Origin: Candidatus Scatomorpha merdipullorum | GTDB lineage: Bacteria; Bacillota; Clostridia; Oscillospirales; Oscillospiraceae | Reading direction: 5' to 3' | Length of the DNA: 5,289 nt | Assembly: GCA_018716795.1 (NCBI GenBank) | Contig: DVJK01000077.1 | Location: forward strand, 1-5,289 | Shown here: piece by piece, positions 1 through 4,384 of the stretch | How the letters are laid out: every line of letters begins with the position of its first letter | Numbering within the stretch: the first letter of the stretch is position 1 | The notes under the pieces: generated by a model | The model's input: only the letters and a program-made list of their open reading frames with translations | The model's database searches: none | What the model was told of the DNA's origin: nothing | Translations under genes and position numbers: made by a program

Positions 1-198
1 CGAGTTAGACGCAGCTGGCCGGCGTGACCAACTGCACCCGCGTTTACCACGGTGCGCCTGCCTTGCGTCCACAACCCAGCTTATGCAATCCCGCGGGCAC
101 AGCCCGCGCACTATTTCATACGGGCGTCCGATGTTGTCCTTCATCCCAACCCCGGGCGGGCGTGGAAGATAAGCCCCTACGGTGGGCGCAGCCCGTGC
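1..198. other. Gene-free GC-rich stretch with short dyads
   Basis: No open frame here reads like a protein; the short plus-strand frames give Arg/Pro/Cys-rich strings with no domain and no good ribosome binding site. The stretch holds several small dyads: GCACC (34-38) facing GGTGC (51-55), a 7-bp stem with a 3-nt loop at 92-108, GCCC (173-176) facing GGGC (184-187), and GGGC-GCA-GCCC at 184-194. Read on the minus strand it contains GTAGGGGC near 173-180 and GGGCTGTGCCC near 96-106, which resemble, from memory, the short palindromic intergenic repeats of GC-rich Clostridia. It may instead be the 3' part of a structured RNA transcribed rightward into the terminator at 199-228. I could not match it to 6S RNA, RNase P RNA, tmRNA or SRP RNA. 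Confidence 0.45.
92..108. repeat. Perfect 7-bp GC hairpin
   Basis: CGCGGGC (92-98) and GCCCGCG (102-108) are exact reverse complements around the loop ACA. No T-run follows on either strand, so it is not an intrinsic terminator. It could be a stem of a structured RNA or part of a palindromic intergenic repeat. Confidence 0.6.
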
Positions 199-233
199 AA
201 AAGGACCGGTCCGCGGACCGGTCCTTTTGTTTT
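199..233. terminator. Bidirectional terminator, 30-bp perfect palindrome
   Basis: Positions 199-228 are a perfect 30-bp palindrome: AAAAGGACCGGTCCG is followed directly by its own reverse complement, centred on CCGCGG (211-216). In RNA the stem would open a small apical loop. On the plus strand it is followed by TTTTGTTTTC, a good U-tract, so it should stop a transcript arriving from the left. On the minus strand only four T residues follow before GCACGG, so it is a weaker terminator for the minus-strand operon that ends at 257. It lies 28 nt past that operon's last stop codon, which makes it the natural 3' boundary of both converging transcripts. Confidence 0.8.
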
Positions 234-260
234 CTGAAACGCCTGTCGAGTCCGTTTCAG
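234..260. repeat. 8-bp inverted repeat over the peptidase stop codon
   Basis: CTGAAACG (234-241) and CGTTTCAG (253-260) are exact reverse complements separated by 11 nt. The right arm contains the TGA stop of the M20 gene (257-259, minus strand). On the minus strand the hairpin is followed by an A-rich stretch, not a T-run, so alone it is not a terminator. It may protect the 3' end of the operon mRNA or assist the palindrome just beyond it. Confidence 0.55.
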
Positions 261-1708
261 ACCGACTCAATCAGCCTTGTATAGAACTCGGCGCACTTGA
301 CGGCCTTCCAGGTGGGGATGCGCTCGTTGACGCCGTGTATCGTGCCGCGCTCCTCTTTGGAGAGCTCGAGCGGGCAGAAGCGGTAGACGTTATTGCTTAT
401 GCGGTCGTAGTGGCGGGAGTCGCTCGCGGCGAGCATGAGGTAGGGCGAGACGACTGCCTTGGGCCAGGTGCGCTTGACGGCGTCGGTGAGCTTATCCCAG
501 GCCTCGCCACTCGTCTCGGAGTATTTGCTCGGCTCGGCGGCATAGAGGCGGCGGACGCTTATGTCAGGGTTCGTGACAGCGGCGCGCACGCGCGCCTCGG
601 CCTCGTCGCAGCTCTCGCCGTTTATGACGCGCATGTTGAAGCCGACGGAGGCGCTTTCGGGCAGGACGTTGTTGGCGTCGGAGCCCTTCATCTGCGTGGC
701 GGCGCAGGTGGTGCGCATGAGGGCGTTGAGCTCCCCGCCGCTCATGCGGCAGACAAGGTCGAGCACGGGCCTGAACACGCCGAGGTTTGCGAGCACCAGG
801 CGCATCGGGAAGCTCGCGTGGCGGCCCAGGGTGTCGAGCATCTGCTCCACGGGCGGCGTCAGCGTGAAGGGTCCGCTCGAGGCGTCCACCTCGCAGACGG
901 CCTCGGCCAGCTCGCCGACAATCGTCCTCGGCGGAGGCGAGGAGGCGTGGCCTCCCCTGCTCGCGGCCTCGAGCGCGAGGCGCAGCTGCCCCTTCTCGGC
1001 GGCGCCTATGAGCGCGCAGGGCGCCGAGACGCCCGGGAAGGCCCCGGTGACCACCGCGCCGCCCTCGTCGAGGACCAGCGCCGGGCGCACGCCGCGCTCC
1101 TCAAGCGCGGTCACTATGTCGCCGGCGGAGGGCCCGGCGGGCTCCTCCTCGCCGGAGAAGGCGAGGTAAATGTCGCTGGCGGGCGTGAAGCCGGAGCTTA
1201 TAAGCCGCTCGGCAGCCTCCATTATCGCGCAGAGCGTGACCTTGGTGTCCAGCGCGCCGCGGCCCCAGATATAGCCGTCCTTGAGCACGGCGTCGAAGGG
1301 CGGCTCCTCCCAGCCCTCGCCGCCGGCGGGGACGACGTCGTAGTGCGCCATGAGGACGGTGGGCTTCTCGGACGACACGCCGCGCCAGGTGTACAGCACG
1401 CCGCAGCGGCCTATGCGCTCGGGCCCGCACTTCTCCGCAAGCGTCGGATAGCGCTCGAGCAGGTAGGCGCGGAATTTGTCGAACTCCGCCGCGTCCTCCT
1501 CCTCGGGCCGGTCGCTCGAGACGGTGCGGAAGCGTATCATCTCGCGCAGGCTCTCGACCACGCGGTCGTAGTCGACCTCGACCTCGTCCGGGTCGGCGCG
1601 CAGCTCGGGCGCGGGGCGGAACTTAAGCGCCCGCAGGGCCATAACGCCCGCCCCGGCGGCGACGGCGGCCCCGGCCGCGCCGAGGGCGAATTTCGTCAGC
1701 TTTTTCAT
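257..1708 (-). CDS. Membrane-anchored M20 family metallopeptidase (CPS1/PM20D1-like)
   Basis: Predicted 483-residue zinc-dependent amidohydrolase of peptidase family M20. The set needed for a two-zinc site is visible: H122 and D124 in AHYDVVP, bridging D154 in WGRGALDTK, the E188-E189 pair in FSGEEEP (general base and ligand), D214 in VLDEGG, and H458 in TIHGVNERIP. H254 in GGHASSPPP belongs to the inserted dimerisation domain, about residues 235-370. The HYDVVP, GYIWGRGALD and LDEGG blocks resemble the carboxypeptidase S/PM20D1 branch, which cleaves Gly-Xaa dipeptides or N-acyl amino acids; the exact substrate cannot be read. Residues 7-28 are an Ala/Gly-rich hydrophobic segment after KK, a likely signal anchor, with basic residues on both sides so the topology is uncertain. 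I chose the ATG at 1708: it lies 4 nt after the upstream stop and starts the hydrophobic segment, whereas the frame extension to 1921 overlaps the neighbouring gene and encodes a Trp/Arg/Ser-rich shadow. The AAAGG upstream is about 14 nt away, so translation probably relies on coupling. Last gene of the operon. Confidence 0.93.
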   Translation of the reverse strand: MKKLTKFALGAAGAAVAAGAGVMALRALKFRPAPELRADPDEVEVDYDRVVESLREMIRFRTVSSDRPEEEDAAEFDKFRAYLLERYPTLAEKCGPERIGRCGVLYTWRGVSSEKPTVLMAHYDVVPAGGEGWEEPPFDAVLKDGYIWGRGALDTKVTLCAIMEAAERLISSGFTPASDIYLAFSGEEEPAGPSAGDIVTALEERGVRPALVLDEGGAVVTGAFPGVSAPCALIGAAEKGQLRLALEAASRGGHASSPPPRTIVGELAEAVCEVDASSGPFTLTPPVEQMLDTLGRHASFPMRLVLANLGVFRPVLDLVCRMSGGELNALMRTTCAATQMKGSDANNVLPESASVGFNMRVINGESCDEAEARVRAAVTNPDISVRRLYAAEPSKYSETSGEAWDKLTDAVKRTWPKAVVSPYLMLAASDSRHYDRISNNVYRFCPLELSKEERGTIHGVNERIPTWKAVKCAEFYTRLIESV

Positions 1709-1712
1709 CGGA

Positions 1713-2384
1713 TCAGACCAGACCTTTCTTATAGAGTATGCGCGCCGCGACGATGGCGATAACCGCGCCGACGGGCACGAGGACGCCCACGCTGTCGGCC
1801 AGGGCCGGGACGCAGACGAACAGCAGCACCATAAATATGAGCGGCGCCATGGCGACCTTCCAGTTCTTCGAGACATACACCACGGCCAGCGGCCCGAAGA
1901 GGGCGGGCAGGATGTTGTCAAAGGCGGGCTGGAGCGTCGGCGACTCGATAAAGCCGCGTATCGAGCTCAGCGCGAGCACGCCTATCGCTATTATGGCCGT
2001 CGTCACCAGGGACGAAACGCCAATCGCAATCGTGGAGATGAGCTCGCCCTCCTCCGTGCCGGCCTCCACGCCGCAGGCCTGCATGGCGTTGAGCGCGCAG
2101 GGGACCTTCAGGCTCGTGAGGTTGCCGGTGAGGAAGCCGAGATAGCTGCCGCCGGTGCCGAGCATGGGCACGTAGGTCAGCACCTCTATCGTGCCGACGG
2201 TCCAGTATATGGGCGCGACGCCCAGGAGGCCGCGCAGCAGGTCGGTTACCGGCGGCCAGGCGTCATATACCACGCATATCGTCGTCGGCACGGCCAGAAG
2301 CAGGAGCGAACCGGTCAGCATCCACCAGCGGCCGACGTAGTGTTCATAGTCGCGGAAGTCCGCGTATTTCTGCGCTCTTCTCAT
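1713..2384 (-). CDS. Multi-pass membrane protein, partner of DUF5058 protein
   Basis: A 223-residue integral membrane protein of a family I cannot name. About five or six hydrophobic segments are visible: roughly 21-40, 56-76, 116-140, 158-173, 177-194 and 196-216. A polar, Gly-rich block lies between the second and third (TYVPMLGTGGSYLGFLTGN, then SLKVPCALNA, about residues 70-100) and looks like the most conserved, perhaps substrate-handling, part. There is no signal peptide and no catalytic motif. The ATG at 2384 is chosen because AGGAGGG (2392-2398) sits 7 nt upstream; an in-frame ATG at 2408 would overlap the preceding gene and lacks such a site. The gene starts 13 nt after the DUF5058 stop and ends 4 nt before the M20 start. 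Such proteins seem, from memory, to travel with DUF5058 genes, which suggests a two-subunit transporter. That role is inference. Confidence 0.85.
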   Translation of the reverse strand: MRRAQKYADFRDYEHYVGRWWMLTGSLLLLAVPTTICVVYDAWPPVTDLLRGLLGVAPIYWTVGTIEVLTYVPMLGTGGSYLGFLTGNLTSLKVPCALNAMQACGVEAGTEEGELISTIAIGVSSLVTTAIIAIGVLALSSIRGFIESPTLQPAFDNILPALFGPLAVVYVSKNWKVAMAPLIFMVLLFVCVPALADSVGVLVPVGAVIAIVAARILYKKGLV

Positions 2385-2391
2385 GACATAT

Positions 2392-2400
2392 CCCTCCTCA
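2392..2400 (-). promoter_or_regulatory. Shine-Dalgarno merged with upstream stop codon
   Basis: On the minus strand the TGA stop of the DUF5058 gene (2400-2398) shares its last base with AGGAGGG (2398-2392), 7 nt before the ATG at 2384. A terminating ribosome would sit on the next gene's ribosome binding site, so the two membrane proteins are likely made in a fixed ratio. This site decides the start of the second gene against the in-frame ATG at 2408. Confidence 0.8.
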
Positions 2401-3129
2401 GCCCGCAATCATATTGATAAGATTCGTTATCGGGATGCTCAGCGCCATGCCGCCCAGCATACTTATGGGCAGGGCATAGTCCTCCATCCACTTCCAGTGC
2501 AGCAGCTTGACGAACACCGCGCAGACGCACATGATGAGCGCCGAGGCTATCATGACGAAGCAGGGTATCCAGCCGCGCAGGCCCTCGCTGACCGTGGCGA
2601 AAATCATGCCGAGGAAGGCGCTTATCATGCCGAGGAAGAGCGCCGTCATGAAGAGTGAGCCCCAGTGCTCGTCCTTCTGGCGTATCCGCATGACGCCGTT
2701 TTCAATCTTCTTGCCTATGGTCGGGACGAGCACCGGCCCGGGTATGATGCCCAGCGTCATAACCCAGGCTATGGCCGCGAAGGTGACGGGGTCCGTTATG
2801 AGGTTGGAGAGATCCGTGCCCATCGCCGCGGCCGCGCTGGCCGCCGCCGGCGTCTCATAGGTCAGCGCGCCTATGACGGAGAGCCGCAGCCAGGGCAGCG
2901 GGAAGCCCAGCGCGCGCGAGAGCGCGATAACGCCGAGCAGGATGCTCACCGCCGGCGCAATCGTGAAGATGGCCGAGGAAATCGCGACGCGGCGGAGCAT
3001 CTTGGGGTCCATCCCCTTCTCCCTCGCCCGCTTCCAGGCCATGACGATGAAGCGTATGCTCATCGCGATAACAAAGGCGATGACGACCGCCGTCATTGCG
3101 TACATCAGCGCCCCGTTTGGGTCAAACAT
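2398..3129 (-). CDS. DUF5058 family six-helix membrane protein
   Basis: A 243-residue integral membrane protein. Hydrophobic segments lie at about 7-29, 51-71, 115-137, 156-180, 186-209 and 218-240, and a positively charged loop (WKRAREKGMDPKMLRR, 32-47) follows the first helix. The loop, the following ISSAIFTIAP and the block WLRLSVIGALTYET (80-93) match my memory of DUF5058, found mainly in Clostridia and related anaerobes; its function is not established. The ATG at 3129 is preferred: GAGGTG (3141-3136, minus strand) lies 6 nt upstream. A GTG at 3138 in the same frame is part of that ribosome binding site and is rejected. It is the first gene of the operon, followed after 13 nt by a second membrane protein and then by the M20 peptidase. 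This setting suggests transport or exchange of the peptidase's substrate or product, which is inference. A nucleoside-recognition/gate-type channel is an alternative. Confidence 0.85.
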   Translation of the reverse strand: MFDPNGALMYAMTAVVIAFVIAMSIRFIVMAWKRAREKGMDPKMLRRVAISSAIFTIAPAVSILLGVIALSRALGFPLPWLRLSVIGALTYETPAAASAAAAMGTDLSNLITDPVTFAAIAWVMTLGIIPGPVLVPTIGKKIENGVMRIRQKDEHWGSLFMTALFLGMISAFLGMIFATVSEGLRGWIPCFVMIASALIMCVCAVFVKLLHWKWMEDYALPISMLGGMALSIPITNLINMIAG

Positions 3130-3208
3130 ATGTAACACCTCTCTATTATTAATGCTCGGCTTATAATGCGCCGTCTTTTTCGGTTGCCCCGTCAGAGGCG
3201 AGAAAAGG

Positions 3209-3222
3209 ACTTGAAATCAAGT
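3209..3222. repeat. 14-bp dyad in the leader of the minus-strand operon
   Basis: ACTTGA (3209-3214) and TCAAGT (3217-3222) are exact reverse complements around AA. It lies about 15-28 nt downstream of the predicted minus-strand transcription start, a typical position for a repressor operator. The 14-bp size would suit many helix-turn-helix dimers. It does not match the TGTC(A/T)GACA motif. Confidence 0.45.
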
Positions 3223-3249
3223 ACAACAGCCGCATTGGGGCTATTGTAC
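3221..3249. repeat. Imperfect dyad over the minus-strand -10 box
   Basis: GTACAA (3221-3226) and AGCC (3228-3231) pair with GGCT (3239-3242) and TTGTAC (3244-3249), with one C/A mismatch and a 7-nt centre. The right arm covers the predicted -10 element of the DUF5058 operon. As only part would be transcribed, it is more likely a DNA-level operator than an RNA hairpin. AGTACAAC (3220-3227) recurs at 4295-4302 in the dctP control region. Confidence 0.45.
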
Positions 3250-3271
3250 CACAAAGCGCCGCGCCGCACAA
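3243..3271 (-). promoter_or_regulatory. Predicted promoter of the DUF5058-M20 operon
   Basis: On the minus strand TTGTGC (3271-3266) and TACAAT (3248-3243) are 17 nt apart, and the -10 is preceded by TGG, giving an extended -10 (TGn). The -35 matches only three of six consensus bases, so the extended -10 probably matters. The start would fall near 3236, giving a leader of about 107 nt before the ATG at 3129. No other minus-strand pair in the region scores as well by eye. Confidence 0.55.
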
Positions 3272-3288
3272 CTGCCGCGCGCTGTTTA

Positions 3289-3304
3289 TGTCAGAAGCTT
3301 GACA
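3289..3304. promoter_or_regulatory. TGTCA-N6-TGACA inverted repeat over the -35 box
   Basis: TGTCA (3289-3293) and TGACA (3300-3304) face each other over 6 nt; the right half lies inside the -35 element of the regulator promoter. The half-sites match those of the TGTC(A/T)GACA palindrome but with wider spacing, so this may be a secondary binding site of the regulator. It also lies about 17 nt upstream of the minus-strand -35 and so could serve both promoters. ATGTCAGAAGCT (3288-3299) is repeated exactly at 4305-4316. Confidence 0.45.
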
Positions 3305-3327
3305 AAACTCAGGCTTTGCTGTATGAT
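3299..3327 (+). promoter_or_regulatory. Predicted sigma-70 promoter of the GntR regulator
   Basis: A perfect TTGACA (3299-3304) lies 17 nt before TATGAT (3322-3327), one base from the consensus -10. The start is expected near 3334, about 48 nt before the ATG at 3382. A TGTCAGACA palindrome begins 15 nt after the -10 box, placing it just past the start, where a bound repressor would block initiation. Confidence 0.75.
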
Positions 3328-3342
3328 GAGTTAAATATCATA

Positions 3343-3351
3343 TGTCAGACA
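3343..3351. promoter_or_regulatory. Candidate operator TGTCAGACA (regulator promoter)
   Basis: TGTC-A-GACA is a perfect palindrome around one central base. The wider 11-mer ATGTCAGACAA (3342-3352) occurs as its exact reverse complement at 4270-4280 before dctP. Size and form suit FadR-type GntR proteins, whose known operators often contain GT and AC half-sites a few bases apart. Its place just downstream of the predicted start suggests autorepression. A weaker relative, TGTCATGAAA, follows at 3361-3370 and runs into the ribosome binding site. Confidence 0.6.
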
Positions 3352-3381
3352 ACATAGAACTGTCATGAAAGGGGTGGGCTT

Positions 3382-4104
3382 ATGGCCGAGCAGGCGTCCT
3401 ATCTGAAGAATCTGAAGAGCGAATCCGTGGTGCAGCAGGTCATAAACTGCCTCACGGACGGCATAGTCTCCGGCCAGCTCAAACCGGGCGACCGCCTTCC
3501 GACGGAGCCGGAGCTGGCCGCCCGGCTCGGCGTGGCGCGCACCAGCGTGCGCGAGGCGACCAAGATTCTCGCCTACATGGGCGTCCTGGAGAGCCGGCGG
3601 AGCGAGGGCACCTTCGTCTCCAGCGGCTTCAAGGAGAGCATGATAGACCCGATGGTCTACGGCATCATCCTCGGCCGCGGCCGGGATTTCGACAGCCTCA
3701 TAGAGCTGCGCGAGCTCATCGAGGTCGGCATCATGCGCCTCGCCATCCGCAAGAGGAACCCCGAACAGCTCGCCGAAATCCGCCGCCGCCTCGACGATTT
3801 TGAGGACGCCGCCGCGGGCAGGCGCGGCGAGATTGTCGAGGCCTGCTTCCTCGCCGACGACGCCTTCCACGCCGCCGTCAGTGCCATGTGCCAGAACGAC
3901 CTCGCCGACAAGATAAACCGCGTCGTGCGCGTCCTCACCTACGCCGTGCGCCGCAAGACCGTCGAGACCATGATAAGCTCCGGCCGCAGCCGCGAGCACA
4001 TCGATATCCACTGGAAGATTTATGAGATGCTTGAGACCGGCGATTCAACGAATCTCGAGGCCCTTATCCAGCATTCGTACTTTCTGGATATTGTCAAAGA
4101 TTAA
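3382..4104 (+). CDS. FadR-type GntR family transcriptional regulator (FCD domain)
   Basis: A 240-residue DNA-binding repressor or activator. Residues about 12-80 are a GntR winged helix-turn-helix, with the family signatures GQLKPGDRLPTEPELAARLG, VARTSVREA and GVLESRRSEGTFV. Residues about 100-235 form an all-helical FCD ligand domain. Its expected metal/ligand residues are present: D159 and H163 (DDAFH), H210 (HIDIHWKIYE) and H231 (LIQHSYF). FCD regulators usually sense small organic acids or amino-acid-like carboxylates through this metal site. The ATG at 3382 has AAAGGGG about 7 nt upstream. The gene is transcribed away from the DUF5058-M20 operon and towards the TRAP binding protein, and ends in its own terminator, so it is monocistronic. 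Palindromes near its promoter and near the dctP promoter make it the likely local regulator of both; that link is inference. Confidence 0.95.
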   Translation: MAEQASYLKNLKSESVVQQVINCLTDGIVSGQLKPGDRLPTEPELAARLGVARTSVREATKILAYMGVLESRRSEGTFVSSGFKESMIDPMVYGIILGRGRDFDSLIELRELIEVGIMRLAIRKRNPEQLAEIRRRLDDFEDAAAGRRGEIVEACFLADDAFHAAVSAMCQNDLADKINRVVRVLTYAVRRKTVETMISSGRSREHIDIHWKIYEMLETGDSTNLEALIQHSYFLDIVKD

Positions 4105-4117
4105 ACAATTAGAGCCC

Positions 4118-4163
4118 AAATCCGGCCTTCCGCGCCCCAAAAACGCGGAAGGCCGGATTTTTT
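4118..4163 (+). terminator. Intrinsic terminator after the regulator gene
   Basis: A perfect 17-bp stem, 4118-4134 against 4144-4160, closes a 9-nt loop (CCCCAAAAA). The core is GGCCTTCCGCG, and the descending arm ends in six T residues (4158-4163). It starts 14 nt after the TAA stop at 4102-4104. It should insulate dctP from regulator transcription. The A-run on the ascending side is short (AAA), so it is mainly a plus-strand terminator. Confidence 0.92.
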
Positions 4164-4182
4164 ATTGTATATTGGCTACAAT
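4164..4182. repeat. 6-bp inverted repeat ATTGTA-N7-TACAAT
   Basis: ATTGTA (4164-4169) and TACAAT (4177-4182) are exact reverse complements with a 7-nt centre, immediately after the terminator T-run in AT-rich DNA. The half-site resembles the TTGTAC/GTACAA elements at the other promoter, but it lies about 50 nt upstream of the dctP -35. It may be chance in AT-rich DNA. Confidence 0.3.
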
Positions 4183-4212
4183 TTCATTATGCCGAAATTA
4201 TACATAAATGAT

Positions 4213-4258
4213 AAAAAGATTTTTCTCGGTTGACAAGGCGATTTGACGGGGATATCAT
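4213..4258 (+). promoter_or_regulatory. Predicted sigma-70 promoter of dctP with A/T-rich UP stretch
   Basis: A perfect TTGACA (4230-4235) lies 17 nt before TATCAT (4253-4258), one base from the consensus -10. AAAAAGATTTTT just upstream of the -35 resembles an UP element. The start is expected near 4265, about 120 nt before the ATG at 4385. The strength of both boxes implies a highly expressed gene unless repressed; the TGTCTGACA palindrome begins 12 nt after the -10. Confidence 0.75.
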
Positions 4259-4270
4259 TCAATTAGCATT

Positions 4271-4279
4271 TGTCTGACA
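4271..4279. promoter_or_regulatory. Candidate operator TGTCTGACA (dctP promoter)
   Basis: The same palindrome as at 3343-3351, on the opposite strand; the wider 11-mer TTGTCTGACAT (4270-4280) is the exact reverse complement of 3342-3352. It sits about 6-14 nt downstream of the predicted start, nearly the same place as at the regulator promoter. This is the main evidence that the FCD regulator controls the TRAP system. Confidence 0.6.
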
Positions 4280-4280
4280 T

Positions 4281-4301
4281 AGTACAAAGTACATAGTACA
4301 A
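4281..4301. repeat. Three tandem 7-bp repeats, AGTACA(A/T)
   Basis: AGTACAA, AGTACAT and AGTACAA follow one another without gaps, two copies identical and one differing by its last base. Each holds the self-complementary GTAC. The array lies between the candidate operator and the dctP leader hairpin, inside the predicted 5' untranslated region. AGTACAAC also occurs at the minus-strand promoter (3220-3227). It may be a second regulatory site or a small slippage repeat. Confidence 0.6.
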
Positions 4302-4304
4302 CTG

Positions 4305-4316
4305 ATGTCAGAAGCT
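4305..4316. repeat. Copy of 12-bp element ATGTCAGAAGCT
   Basis: Identical, in the same orientation, to 3288-3299 before the regulator gene. It carries one TGTCA half-site of the operator motif. At 3288 a facing TGACA follows; here it is replaced by CCGGA, so only a half-site remains. A 12-bp exact match between two short control regions is unlikely by chance. Confidence 0.55.
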
Positions 4317-4340
4317 CCGGAGGAAGGGCCCTCCTCCGGA
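4316..4340 (+). promoter_or_regulatory. Leader hairpin with anti-Shine-Dalgarno arm before dctP
   Basis: TCCGGAGGA (4316-4324) pairs perfectly with TCCTCCGGA (4332-4340) over the 7-nt loop AGGGCCC. No T-run follows, so it is not a terminator. Loop and right arm contain CCCTCCT (4329-4335), fully complementary to the dctP ribosome binding site AGGAGGG (4370-4376). The left arm and the ribosome binding site could thus compete for the same bases, giving an open or closed start site. The hairpin may instead simply stabilise the 5' end of the mRNA. Confidence 0.5.
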
Positions 4341-4384
4341 CGAAGACCCAAACGAGTACGCAAAAAATCAGGAGGGAGAACAAA

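Noticed and set aside
1..198. 6S RNA, RNase P RNA or tmRNA
   Set aside because: Short resemblances (such as ACAACCCAGCTTAT to a conserved RNase P stretch, or TATTTCATAC to part of 6S RNA) are too brief, and the surrounding conserved elements are missing.
24..284. Small plus-strand frames at the left end
   Set aside because: They run through the terminator palindrome and the end of the M20 gene and have no recognisable content.
182..1762. Long plus-strand open frame (526 codons) antisense to the M20 gene
   Set aside because: It is a shadow of GC-rich coding DNA: Ala/Gly/Arg/His-rich, no domain, no ribosome binding site, and it starts inside a terminator. The opposite strand encodes a complete M20 enzyme with all metal ligands.
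1709..1921. Upstream extension of the M20 reading frame
   Set aside because: It overlaps the neighbouring membrane-protein gene by about 200 nt and encodes a Trp/Arg/Ser-rich string; the signal-anchor ATG at 1708, 4 nt after that gene's stop, fits better.
3166..3357. Small plus-strand frame (63 codons) in the divergent control region
   Set aside because: Basic, low-information peptide with no ribosome binding site, overlapping both predicted promoters.
3331..4011. Minus-strand open frame antisense to the GntR regulator
   Set aside because: Low-complexity shadow frame (Ala/Gly/Asp/His-rich) with no motif; the plus strand encodes an intact FadR-type protein.
4316..4340. Transcription attenuator before dctP
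   Set aside because: The stem is followed by CGAAGACCC, not a T-run, so it cannot act as an intrinsic terminator as it stands.
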